A stretch of DNA of 40,502 nt. Source: Pedosphaera sp. Lineage in GTDB: Bacteria > Verrucomicrobiota > Verrucomicrobiia > Limisphaerales > UBA1096. The DNA is taken from assembly GCA_022451065.1 (NCBI GenBank), contig JAKUOU010000030.1, positions 1 through 40,502 of the forward strand, read 5' to 3'. How positions within the stretch are numbered: position 1 is the stretch's first letter; the number at the start of each line of letters is the position of its first letter. Below, piece by piece: positions 17,933 through 25,048 of the stretch. A model generated the notes under the pieces. It had not been told where the DNA came from, did not search any database, and saw only the letters and a list, made by a program, of their open reading frames with translations. The translations under genes and the position numbers were made by a program.

Positions 17933-19195
17933 TCAGACAAGCAGCTTACGCACGTCATGGAGCACCTCGATGAAGCGGTCGACTTCCGCCTCGGTGTTGT
18001 AAAAGTAAAAACTTGCACGGGCAGTCGCCGCGACGCCGAGCTTGGCCAGGAGTGGCTGGTTGCAGTGATGCCCGGCGCGCAGGGCGACGCCCTTTTGATC
18101 GGCCATCGTGGCCAGGTCGAGTGCGTGGGCGTCCGGCAGCACAAAGCTCACCACGCCGGAGCGGTCTTCGCTTGGCCCAAAGAGCCGGATGCCATCGATT
18201 TCGGCCAGACGCTCGCAGGCTCGCTTGGCCAAGCGCTGGTCGTGCTCGAAAATCGCCTCGCGGCCGATGGCGTCGAGGTAGTCCAGTGCCGCGTGCAGGC
18301 CAACGGCACCGGCGACGTTCGGTGTGCCGGCCTCAAACTTTTGCGGAGCGACATTGAAGGTGGAATCGCGGTACTCAACCTTCAAAATCATCTCGCCACC
18401 ACCCTGATACGGCGGCATGGCCTCGAGCAGTTCGCGGCGGCCGTACAGCACGCCGATGCCGGTCGGCCCGCAGGTTTTGTGCCCGGAAAAGGCCAGAAAA
18501 TCACAGCCGATCGCCTGCACATCGACCGTGGTGTGACCGGCGCTTTGGGCGGCATCCACCACGGTGACTACCCCTGCGGCACGGGCGTGGGTGCAAATCT
18601 CGGCGACCGGGTTGACTGTGCCCATCGTGTTGGAAATATGCGTGAGCGAGAGCAGTCGGGCACGGGCGAGTTGCTCGTCGAGCCATTGCAAATCAAGCTG
18701 CCCGTCGTCGTCGGTGACCTCGATAAAGTCGAGTTTTGCGCCGATCCGGTTCGCCAGAATTTGCCACGGCACGAGGTTGCTGTGGTGCTCCATCTCGGTG
18801 AGGAGAATCGTGTCGCCCTTGCGCAGGTTGTCGAGCGCCCAGGTGTTGGCGACGAGGTTCAGCCCCTCGGTGGTGCCGCGCGTGAAAATAATTTCCTCGG
18901 GGGAGCCGGCGTTGAGGTAGTCAGCGACTCGTTGGCGCGCGCCCTCGTACGCCTCGGTGGCGCGGTTGCTCAACTCGTGGATGCCACGGTGCACGTTGGC
19001 GTTATCATGCTCGTAGTAGCGGCGAACCGTATCGATGACCTGTTGCGGCTTCTGGCTGCTTGCGGCGTTGTCGAGATAAACCAGCGGGTGGCCGTTGACG
19101 GTTTCGCGCAGGATCGGGAATTCGTTGCGGAGTGCTGTCCAATCGACTGATTCGTCGCGCTTGGCCAAGTTCGCTGTTTCCGCGGGTGGGTTCAT
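17933..19195 (-). CDS. sufS: Cysteine desulfurase SufS
   Basis: PLP enzyme (class V aminotransferase fold) that takes sulfur from cysteine as an enzyme persulfide and passes it to SufE. The start is the ATG at 19195 (420 residues), overlapping the sufT stop as TGATG; the track's longer frame begins inside sufT and adds non-family residues. The PLP-binding lysine lies in 'FSGHKTCGPTGIGVLYG' and the persulfide cysteine in 'RAGHHCNQPLL' (about Cys378). 'YLDNAASSQKP' and 'NVHRGIHELSNRAT' are typical of the group II desulfurases (SufS/CsdA). The stop is one base before the rhodanese-like ATG, so these are cotranscribed. Confidence 0.96.
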   Translation of the reverse strand: MNPPAETANLAKRDESVDWTALRNEFPILRETVNGHPLVYLDNAASSQKPQQVIDTVRRYYEHDNANVHRGIHELSNRATEAYEGARQRVADYLNAGSPEEIIFTRGTTEGLNLVANTWALDNLRKGDTILLTEMEHHSNLVPWQILANRIGAKLDFIEVTDDDGQLDLQWLDEQLARARLLSLTHISNTMGTVNPVAEICTHARAAGVVTVVDAAQSAGHTTVDVQAIGCDFLAFSGHKTCGPTGIGVLYGRRELLEAMPPYQGGGEMILKVEYRDSTFNVAPQKFEAGTPNVAGAVGLHAALDYLDAIGREAIFEHDQRLAKRACERLAEIDGIRLFGPSEDRSGVVSFVLPDAHALDLATMADQKGVALRAGHHCNQPLLAKLGVAATARASFYFYNTEAEVDRFIEVLHDVRKLLV

Positions 19196-19743
19196 CACAT
19201 CATGCCGAGTTCCAGCTTGGCCGCCTCGCTCATCATATCTTGATTCCAGGGTGGATCCCAGACGAGTTGCACGTCCACCTCGTCGACGCCCTCGATGCAC
19301 AGCAGCCGGTTTTGTGCGTCCTGTTGCAGCACCGGCCCCATGCCGCAGCCGGGCGCGGTGAGTGTCATCTTAACATCGACGCGCCAGCTGCCGTCGAGCT
19401 GGGTTGGCGTGCTGTCGTACACGAGGCCAAGGTCAACGATGTTCACCGGGATCTCCGGATCGTAAACCGTCTTGAGTTGCGCCTCGATCTGCTGCTTCAA
19501 GTCGTCCTGTGTTTCTGGCCGCTTGGTTTCCTCCGCTGGGGTCTTGACCGGCTCGAGGCCAAGCGCATCGGCATCGCTTCCCTCGATGCGAAACATGTTG
19601 CCGTTGACGATCACCGTGAACGTGCCGCCGAGTGTCTGGGTGACCTGCGCCGCCTCGCCCTTTTGCAGCGTCACCTTGTCGCCGGAGGGGACGATGGACG
19701 CTTCGATATCGCGGCTGAGTTCGATGGGTTTGGCGGTGGTCAT
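19195..19743 (-). CDS. sufT: Fe-S assembly protein SufT (DUF59/MIP18 family)
   Basis: 182 residues. The N-terminal ~75 residues form the SufT-specific beta region ('VTLQKGEAAQVTQTLGGTFTV'). The C-terminal DUF59 domain has 'VYDPEIPVNIVDLGLVY', 'TAPGCGMGPVLQQD' and 'WDPPWNQDMMSEAAKLELGM', which are diagnostic for SufT. In other bacteria SufT helps mature Fe-S proteins under high demand. It sits between sufE and sufS, three bases after sufE, and its stop overlaps the sufS start. Confidence 0.92.
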   Translation of the reverse strand: MTTAKPIELSRDIEASIVPSGDKVTLQKGEAAQVTQTLGGTFTVIVNGNMFRIEGSDADALGLEPVKTPAEETKRPETQDDLKQQIEAQLKTVYDPEIPVNIVDLGLVYDSTPTQLDGSWRVDVKMTLTAPGCGMGPVLQQDAQNRLLCIEGVDEVDVQLVWDPPWNQDMMSEAAKLELGMM

Positions 19744-19745
19744 AT

Positions 19746-20180
19746 TTAAGCCGGCTGTGCTACCGATGCAGCGGCGAGGGCCTTGATCCGGCTCACCATC
19801 GAGTGTAGCCCGTTCCGCCGGGTCGGGCTTAAATGCCGGTCGAGCCCAAGCCTGGCAAATATCGCCGTGCCGTCATCTTCCAAGATTTGAGCGGCGGTTT
19901 TTCCGTTGTGAATCATCAACAAAACAGCGATGAGCCCCTTGACGATGAAGGCGTCCGAGTCGGCGTGAATCTCAAAAGTCGAGTCGCCGGCCGGCAGCAT
20001 TTTCAGCCAAACCATCGCCTGGCAGCCGTGTACGCGGTTGTCCTCAACCATCTCGGACTCGTCGAGTGGCGGCAGTTTTTTGCCCAACTCGATGAGGTAG
20101 GCAAAACGCTCCTCCCAGTCACCGAGAAACTCGAAGTTCTCGATCAGATCATCGACGGTTGTGTCCAAAAAGTTCGCCAC
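19746..20180 (-). CDS. sufE: Sulfur acceptor protein SufE
   Basis: 144 residues with a GTG start at 20180, three bases after the sufD stop. The acceptor cysteine is Cys53 in 'VHGCQAMVW', which takes the persulfide from SufS and hands it to SufBCD. The flanking 'LIELGKKLPPLDESEMVEDNRV' and C-terminal 'GLDRHLSPTRRNGLHSM' follow the family pattern. The gene order in this operon keeps sufE next to the SufBCD genes, with sufT between it and its partner sufS. Confidence 0.94.
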   Translation of the reverse strand: MANFLDTTVDDLIENFEFLGDWEERFAYLIELGKKLPPLDESEMVEDNRVHGCQAMVWLKMLPAGDSTFEIHADSDAFIVKGLIAVLLMIHNGKTAAQILEDDGTAIFARLGLDRHLSPTRRNGLHSMVSRIKALAAASVAQPA

Positions 20181-20183
20181 AGT

Positions 20184-21500
20184 TCAGTCGAATTTGTGCA
20201 CTGCCTCGAGCCGGCCCCACACCAGCGCGTCGAGTTCCTCGCGCACGGCGTCGTGCCGGATGCGCTCAACGATCTCGCCGGCGAACCCGTGCAAAAGCAT
20301 TCGCCGTGCGGTGGATGGGTCGAGCCCTCGGGTGCGCAGATAAAAAATCGAGTCGTCGTCCATTTCGCCAATGGTTGCGCCGTGGGTACATTTCACGTCG
20401 TCAGCGTAAATCTCTAACTGCGGCTTGGTGTTCGCCGTGGCGTCGTCGCTAAGCAGCAGGTTTTTGTTGGTCTGCTTGGCATCGGTTTTTTGCGCGCCAG
20501 GCTGAACGAGGATGCGGCCGTGAAAGACGCCGCGTGACTGGTCATCAAGTATGCCGTTGAAGTATTCATGGCTGTCACAGTGCGGCGCGGCGTGTTCGAC
20601 AATCATGTGATGATCGGCCAACTGCTGGCCGCGCATCATGTACAGCCCGTTGAGCACACACTCGATGCCTGGCTTGGCTAGGCGCATGCGCAGGTTGTTG
20701 CGCGATAGCCGCGCGCCAAGCGCGATCGAGTGGAACGCATACCGCGCATCGCGGCCCAGTTCTGAGTGGAGCGATGCCAGGTGAAAGGCCTTGGCTGATT
20801 GGTCCTGAAATTTCACGTGCTCGAGATTTGCGCCGTCGCCGATCCGTGTCTCGGTGACGACGTTGGTCACGGTTGCCGCCTGGCCAAGCGAGAGGTGTGA
20901 CTCGATGATAGTGCCCTGCGAGTTGGCCCCGGCGATAATCCAGTTGCGGATGTGTGCCGCTTCGCCATCTTTGCCAGCCGTGGTGACGAAGAGCAGATGA
21001 ACCGGCTTGGTCAGGCATTGATTGTCGGCGATTCGGATGAGCGCTCCGTCGGTGAAAAAGGCGTCGTTGAGCGCGACGAACGGGTTGTCATCGCCACCTG
21101 AAAGCGAACCGGCTTCGCGCTCCAAACCGGCCAAGCCGCTGACCAAGTGGGTTACCGTCACGCCGCTTGGCTGATCGCCGATTTGCGACAAGTCAGCGTT
21201 GAAATGGCCATCGACAAAGACCAGTCGATCGGCGTCCAGTTGGCCGAATGTAACATTGCCAAGTTGATCTTGGCCAATCCCTTGGCCAAGCGGATCAATC
21301 GTTGGTCGAAACGGCAGTTCGGCGATCGGCTTGACGTTGGTGAACCGCCAATCCTCGTCTCTCAAAGTTGAGTATCCCGACTCGGAGAACCGGGCCAAGC
21401 CGGCCTTGCGGAGGGGCATCAGCGCCGCGCCGTTTTGCTCCAGCTTGGTAAATGCCTCCACCGGTTCAACGGCGGGATTAGCAGTGTCAACCTGGCTCAT
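20184..21500 (-). CDS. sufD: SUF scaffold subunit SufD
   Basis: 438 residues, with the N-terminal 'GYSTLRDEDWRFTNVKPI' found in SufD, a long right-handed beta-helix core, and a C-terminal 'CTHGATIGEMDDDSIFYLRTRGL' motif with the conserved His. SufD pairs with SufB in the SufBC2D complex, where iron entry and cluster assembly take place. The ATG at 21500 overlaps the sufC stop by four bases. An AAGGAAG a few bases upstream is one of the few Shine-Dalgarno-like sequences in this window. Confidence 0.94.
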   Translation of the reverse strand: MSQVDTANPAVEPVEAFTKLEQNGAALMPLRKAGLARFSESGYSTLRDEDWRFTNVKPIAELPFRPTIDPLGQGIGQDQLGNVTFGQLDADRLVFVDGHFNADLSQIGDQPSGVTVTHLVSGLAGLEREAGSLSGGDDNPFVALNDAFFTDGALIRIADNQCLTKPVHLLFVTTAGKDGEAAHIRNWIIAGANSQGTIIESHLSLGQAATVTNVVTETRIGDGANLEHVKFQDQSAKAFHLASLHSELGRDARYAFHSIALGARLSRNNLRMRLAKPGIECVLNGLYMMRGQQLADHHMIVEHAAPHCDSHEYFNGILDDQSRGVFHGRILVQPGAQKTDAKQTNKNLLLSDDATANTKPQLEIYADDVKCTHGATIGEMDDDSIFYLRTRGLDPSTARRMLLHGFAGEIVERIRHDAVREELDALVWGRLEAVHKFD

Positions 21501-22246
21501 GCGGCTTCCTTGATTAGCCAGTCGTAACCCTTCTCCTCCAGTTCAAGCGCGAGTGACTTGTCGCCGGACTTGATGATGCAGCCGTCGTTCAGCACGTGCA
21601 CGAAGTCCGGCACGATGTAGTCGAGCAGCCGCTGGTAATGCGTGATGACGACCTGCGCGTTGTCGTCGCGCCTGAGTCGGTTCACGCCGTCGGCGACGAT
21701 GCGGAGGGCGTCGATGTCGAGGCCGGAGTCGGTCTCATCGAGGATGGCTAGCCTCGGATCAAGCATCGTCATCTGCAAAATCTCGTTGCGCTTTTTTTCG
21801 CCGCCGGAGAAGCCAGCGTTGACCGGGCGCTTGAGAAAGTCCTCGCCCAGGCCAAGCTCTTTCATCTTCACTTTCACAGCCTTGAGAAAATTCATCGCAT
21901 CGAGTTCCTCCTCGCCGCGGTGCGTGCGAACCGCGTTGACGGCTGAGCGCAAAAAGTACGTGCTGTTCACTCCGGGGATTTCCACCGGGTATTGAAACGC
22001 GAGAAAAACACCCTCGCGGGCGCGTTCCTCCGGCGCGAGGTCGAGCAGGTCGTTGCCATTGTAAAGCGCCTTGCCGCCGGTGACGTCAAAGCCGTCGCGT
22101 CCGGCGAGCACGGAGGCGAGCGTGCTTTTGCCGCTGCCGTTGGGGCCCATGATGGCGTGTACCTCGCCGGCGTTCACCGAGAGGTCGATTCCCTTGAGGA
22201 TCGGCTTGTCCTCGATCCCCGCCTGTAGGTTTTTAATCTGTAGCAT
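21497..22246 (-). CDS. sufC: Fe-S assembly ATPase SufC
   Basis: 249-residue ABC ATPase that drives conformational change in SufBC2D. Walker A GPNGSGKST (residues 34-42), ABC signature 'SGGEKKRNEI', Walker B 'LAILDETDSGLD' and the H-loop His in 'VVITHYQRLL' are all present. 'MPGVNSTYFLR'-type Q-loop context and 'GFSGGEKKR' are typical of SufC rather than transport ABC proteins. It begins 17 bases after sufB and overlaps sufD by four. Confidence 0.96.
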   Translation of the reverse strand: MLQIKNLQAGIEDKPILKGIDLSVNAGEVHAIMGPNGSGKSTLASVLAGRDGFDVTGGKALYNGNDLLDLAPEERAREGVFLAFQYPVEIPGVNSTYFLRSAVNAVRTHRGEEELDAMNFLKAVKVKMKELGLGEDFLKRPVNAGFSGGEKKRNEILQMTMLDPRLAILDETDSGLDIDALRIVADGVNRLRRDDNAQVVITHYQRLLDYIVPDFVHVLNDGCIIKSGDKSLALELEEKGYDWLIKEAA

Positions 22247-22263
22247 TCCGTTTTAAAAAATGT

Positions 22264-23709
22264 TTAACCCACGCTGCCCTCGAGGCTGACGTCGAGAAGT
22301 TTTTGGGCTTCCATCGCAAACTCCATAGGCAACTCCCGGAAGACCTCCTTGCAAAAACCGTTCACGATCATGTTGACGGCGTCTTGTGTCTCGAGGCCGC
22401 GTTGGTTGCAGTAAAAGATTTGGTCTTCACCAATTTTTGAGGTGGTCGCCTCGTGTTCGATGTTGGCGGATGGATTTTTCGCCTCGATATAGGGGAAGGT
22501 GTGGGCGCCGCACTGGTCACCGATGAGCAGCGAGTCGCACTGCGAGAAGTTCCGGGCGTTGGTGGCTTTTTTGCCGACCTGCACCAGGCCGCGATAACTG
22601 TTCTGCCCCCGGCCGGCGGATATGCCCTTCGAGACGATTGTGCTGCGGGTGTTTTTTCCAAGGTGCACCATCTTGGTGCCGGTGTCGGCCTGTTGCATGT
22701 TGTTGGTCAGCGCGACGGAGTAGAATTCGCCGGTCGAGTTGTCGCCCTTTAGAATGACGCTGGGATACTTCCATGTGATCGCCGAGCCAGTCTCAACCTG
22801 CGTCCACGAAATCTTGGCGCTGGTTTTGCATAGGCCGCGCTTGGTCACGAAGTTGTAAATGCCGCCGCGTCCCTGCTCGTCTCCGGGATACCAGTTCTGT
22901 ACGGTCGAGTACTTAATCTCGGCGTTGTCGAGCGCGATCAACTCCACCACCGCGGCGTGCAACTGGTTCTCGTCGCGCATTGGCGCTGTACAGCCTTCGA
23001 GGTAGCTCACGTGGCTGCCCTCCTCGGCGATGATCAGGGTGCGCTCGAACTGCCCGGTGTTGGCGGCGTTGATGCGGAAGTAGGTGCTCAACTCCATCGG
23101 GCAGCGTGTGCCCTTGGGGATGTAGACAAAAGAGCCGTCGCTGAAGACCGCCGAGTTGAGGGTGGCGTAAAAGTTGTCCGTGTACGGCACCACGGTGCCG
23201 AGGTGTTTCTTCACCAGTTCGGGATATTCCTGCACCGCCTCGGAGATCGAGCAGAAAATAACACCGGCCTTGGCTAGATCCTCCTTGAACGTCGTGCCGA
23301 TCGATTCGCTGTCAAACACCGCGTCCACTGCGACACCGGCCAACCGCGCTCGTTCGTGCAACGGCACACCCAGTTTCTCGTAGGTTTCGAGCAGTTTAGG
23401 ATCGACCTCGTCGAGGCTCTTCGGGCCGTCGCCTTTTTTCTTAGGCGCGCTATAGTAGGAAATGTCCTGAAAATCGACCGGCGGATAGTCCACGTGTGGC
23501 CAGGTCGGGCACTCTAGTTTCTCCCAACACCGCAACGCCTTGAGCCGCCACTCGAGCAGCCACTCCGGCTCGTTCTTCTTTGCGGAGATAAACCGGACGG
23601 TTTCCTCGCCCAGGCCCGGCTTGATCGACTCGCTCTCGATGTCGGTGACGAAGCCGTACTTGTAGTCGCTTGCGACAAATTCATCGATGGTGTCCGTGTC
23701 GGCTCTCAT
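22264..23709 (-). CDS. sufB: SUF scaffold subunit SufB
   Basis: 481 residues, normal length. SufB is the scaffold where the nascent cluster forms. The residues equivalent to E. coli Cys405 and Glu434 are in '[14 protein letters not shown]' and '[14 protein letters not shown]'. '[19 protein letters not shown]' and '[20 protein letters not shown]' are highly conserved SufB segments. The ATG at 23709 overlaps the TGA of the fur-like regulator as ATGA, so regulator and scaffold are translationally coupled. Confidence 0.97.
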   Translation of the reverse strand: MRADTDTIDEFVASDYKYGFVTDIESESIKPGLGEETVRFISAKKNEPEWLLEWRLKALRCWEKLECPTWPHVDYPPVDFQDISYYSAPKKKGDGPKSLDEVDPKLLETYEKLGVPLHERARLAGVAVDAVFDSESIGTTFKEDLAKAGVIFCSISEAVQEYPELVKKHLGTVVPYTDNFYATLNSAVFSDGSFVYIPKGTRCPMELSTYFRINAANTGQFERTLIIAEEGSHVSYLEGCTAPMRDENQLHAAVVELIALDNAEIKYSTVQNWYPGDEQGRGGIYNFVTKRGLCKTSAKISWTQVETGSAITWKYPSVILKGDNSTGEFYSVALTNNMQQADTGTKMVHLGKNTRSTIVSKGISAGRGQNSYRGLVQVGKKATNARNFSQCDSLLIGDQCGAHTFPYIEAKNPSANIEHEATTSKIGEDQIFYCNQRGLETQDAVNMIVNGFCKEVFRELPMEFAMEAQKLLDVSLEGSVG

Positions 23710-24167
23710 GCGATTGTCTCTTTTTGACCGCAGTCATTACACTTGCCGGTGCAGCGGCCGTGCAGTGCGATGTCGATTTTTCTCACCTGAAATTCGCTTG
23801 GCACGTCCACCTCTGGCACCTGCGGCGAGTCCTTCAGGCTGATGTCAAACACCTTGCCGCAGTCATCGCAGCTAAAGTGCACGTGCTCACTCATGTTGGA
23901 ACAGAACAGCGTCGCACCACGGTCCACGTTCACCTGTCGCACGACGCCGCACTTCACGAGGGCGTCGAGGCTGTTGTACACTGTGGCCATGGAAATCTCC
24001 GGTTTAGACTGCTTGGCCCGCATGAACACCTCCTCGGCAGAGGGGTGGTCGCGCTGGCTTAGCAGCACTTCGTAAACGTGTTGACGCTGGGAAGTGGTCC
24101 TTAAGCCTTTCTCGGCAAGTCGTTTATTAAGGGATTTACCGGCCGCTGAAAAGTGGTCCGTCGCCAT
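23706..24167 (-). CDS. Fur/PerR family metalloregulator of the suf operon
   Basis: I chose the ATG at 24167 (153 residues, [12 protein letters not shown]); the longer track frame would put the operator inside the coding region. A winged-helix domain carries '[24 protein letters not shown]' and '[19 protein letters not shown]'. The dimerisation domain has the structural zinc pairs CDDC and CNDC and '[16 protein letters not shown]'. The position that is Glu in Fur and Asp in PerR appears to be Asp here (VFD), which leans towards PerR-like sensing, although another PerR ligand position is Cys. It is the first gene of the operon and overlaps sufB, so autoregulated control of Fe-S assembly by iron or oxidative stress is the natural inference. 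Confidence 0.88.
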   Translation of the reverse strand: MATDHFSAAGKSLNKRLAEKGLRTTSQRQHVYEVLLSQRDHPSAEEVFMRAKQSKPEISMATVYNSLDALVKCGVVRQVNVDRGATLFCSNMSEHVHFSCDDCGKVFDISLKDSPQVPEVDVPSEFQVRKIDIALHGRCTGKCNDCGQKETIA

Positions 24168-24182
24168 GGCCGTAAAATGCCA

Positions 24183-24190
24183 TTGGCCAA
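24183..24190. repeat. Iterated palindrome TTGGCCAA in the fur-suf leader
   Basis: Lies between the candidate Fur/PerR operator (24206-24220) and the regulator ATG at 24167, in context CATTGGCCAAGTAC. It is therefore inside the probable 5' leader of the suf operon. Confidence 0.8.
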
Positions 24191-24205
24191 GTACTGAGTC
24201 AATAC

Positions 24206-24220
24206 TTGGAATAATTCTAA
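24206..24220 (-). promoter_or_regulatory. Candidate Fur/PerR operator (7-1-7 inverted repeat) over a -10-like element
   Basis: On the - strand: TTAGAATTATTCCAA, a 7-1-7 inverted repeat with six of seven arm positions paired and close to the PerR consensus TTATAATNATTATAA. It contains TAGAAT, five of six matches to a sigma-70 -10 box, 39 bases before the regulator start. No good -35 is seen at 17 bases. Overlap of box and operator would give repression by the first gene's product. Confidence 0.6.
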
Positions 24221-24256
24221 TTCGCATTACCCCGTTTGGTTAGGCGAAATTTAGCG

Positions 24257-25039
24257 TTAATTACTTGGCATCAATGACTTCCAGTCGATGGCGGGGTGGC
24301 CGGCGGCTACGATGGATGGATTTCGGAGATCTTCTCGGCCGTAGGCCAGGCGGTAGCCGTTAAGCGTGCAGAGAGCCCCGCCGGCTTCCTCGAGGATGCA
24401 TTGGGCCGCGCCGGTGTCCCATTCCATGGTCGGGACGAAGCGCGGATAAAGATCGGCCGCACCCTCAGCGACGAGGCAGAATTTAAGCGAGCTGCCCATG
24501 CTCACCAGCTCGGCGCCCGGGAGTTTCTCAAGCATGGTGGCGATCCTAGGCCCGGCGTGATCGCGGCTGGCCACGATACGAAGCCGGGCCTTGTCGGCTT
24601 CCGAGACATGGATCGCCACCGGCTCCGCTTGGCCAAGCCGCTTGAAGGCGCCATTACCCCGGCTCGCGAAGTATTCCAAGTCGGATGCCGGGGCGAGCAC
24701 GACGCCAAGCGTTGGTTCGCCGCTTTCAATCAGCGCGATGTTCACGGTGAACTGTCCGGTTTTTTTGATGAACTCTTTGGTGCCATCGAGCGGATCGACG
24801 AGCCAAAATCGATTCCAGCTTAGCCTTTCTTCGATCGGGATGCCCTCTGATTCCTCGGACAACACAGGTATGTCCGGCGTGAGTTTCGCCAGCGCGGCGA
24901 CGATGCAGTCGTGTGCCGCGCGGTCGGCCTGAGTAAGCGGCGAATCATCCTCCTTGGTTTCGACCTCGGCAGGGCCGTCGTAGGTTTTCATGATCGCTTC
25001 GCCAGCCTCGGCGGCAATCCGTCGGATGTCATTTGTCAT
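24257..25039 (-). CDS. cysQ: 3'(2'),5'-bisphosphate nucleotidase CysQ
   Basis: 260 residues. Li+-sensitive, Mg2+-dependent phosphatase of the inositol monophosphatase superfamily that removes pAp formed during sulfate assimilation. Metal-binding motifs are 'SEESEG' (~61-66), 'VDPLDGTKEF' (81-90) and 'EWDTGAAQCILEEAGG' near the C-terminus; the KEF after DGT is characteristic of CysQ. It starts nine bases after the hrpB stop and ends 89 bases before the suf promoter region, so it belongs to the ribBA-hrpB-cysQ unit rather than to suf. The sulfur connection with the neighbouring operon may be coincidental. Confidence 0.92.
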   Translation of the reverse strand: MTNDIRRIAAEAGEAIMKTYDGPAEVETKEDDSPLTQADRAAHDCIVAALAKLTPDIPVLSEESEGIPIEERLSWNRFWLVDPLDGTKEFIKKTGQFTVNIALIESGEPTLGVVLAPASDLEYFASRGNGAFKRLGQAEPVAIHVSEADKARLRIVASRDHAGPRIATMLEKLPGAELVSMGSSLKFCLVAEGAADLYPRFVPTMEWDTGAAQCILEEAGGALCTLNGYRLAYGREDLRNPSIVAAGHPAIDWKSLMPSN

Positions 25040-25048
25040 TTTGAAAAA

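Noticed and set aside
17462-19150. 562-codon + strand ORF across sufS and the rhodanese-like gene
   Set aside because: It is antisense to well-conserved genes with intact active-site motifs; the translation has no recognisable domain and arises from high G+C codon structure.
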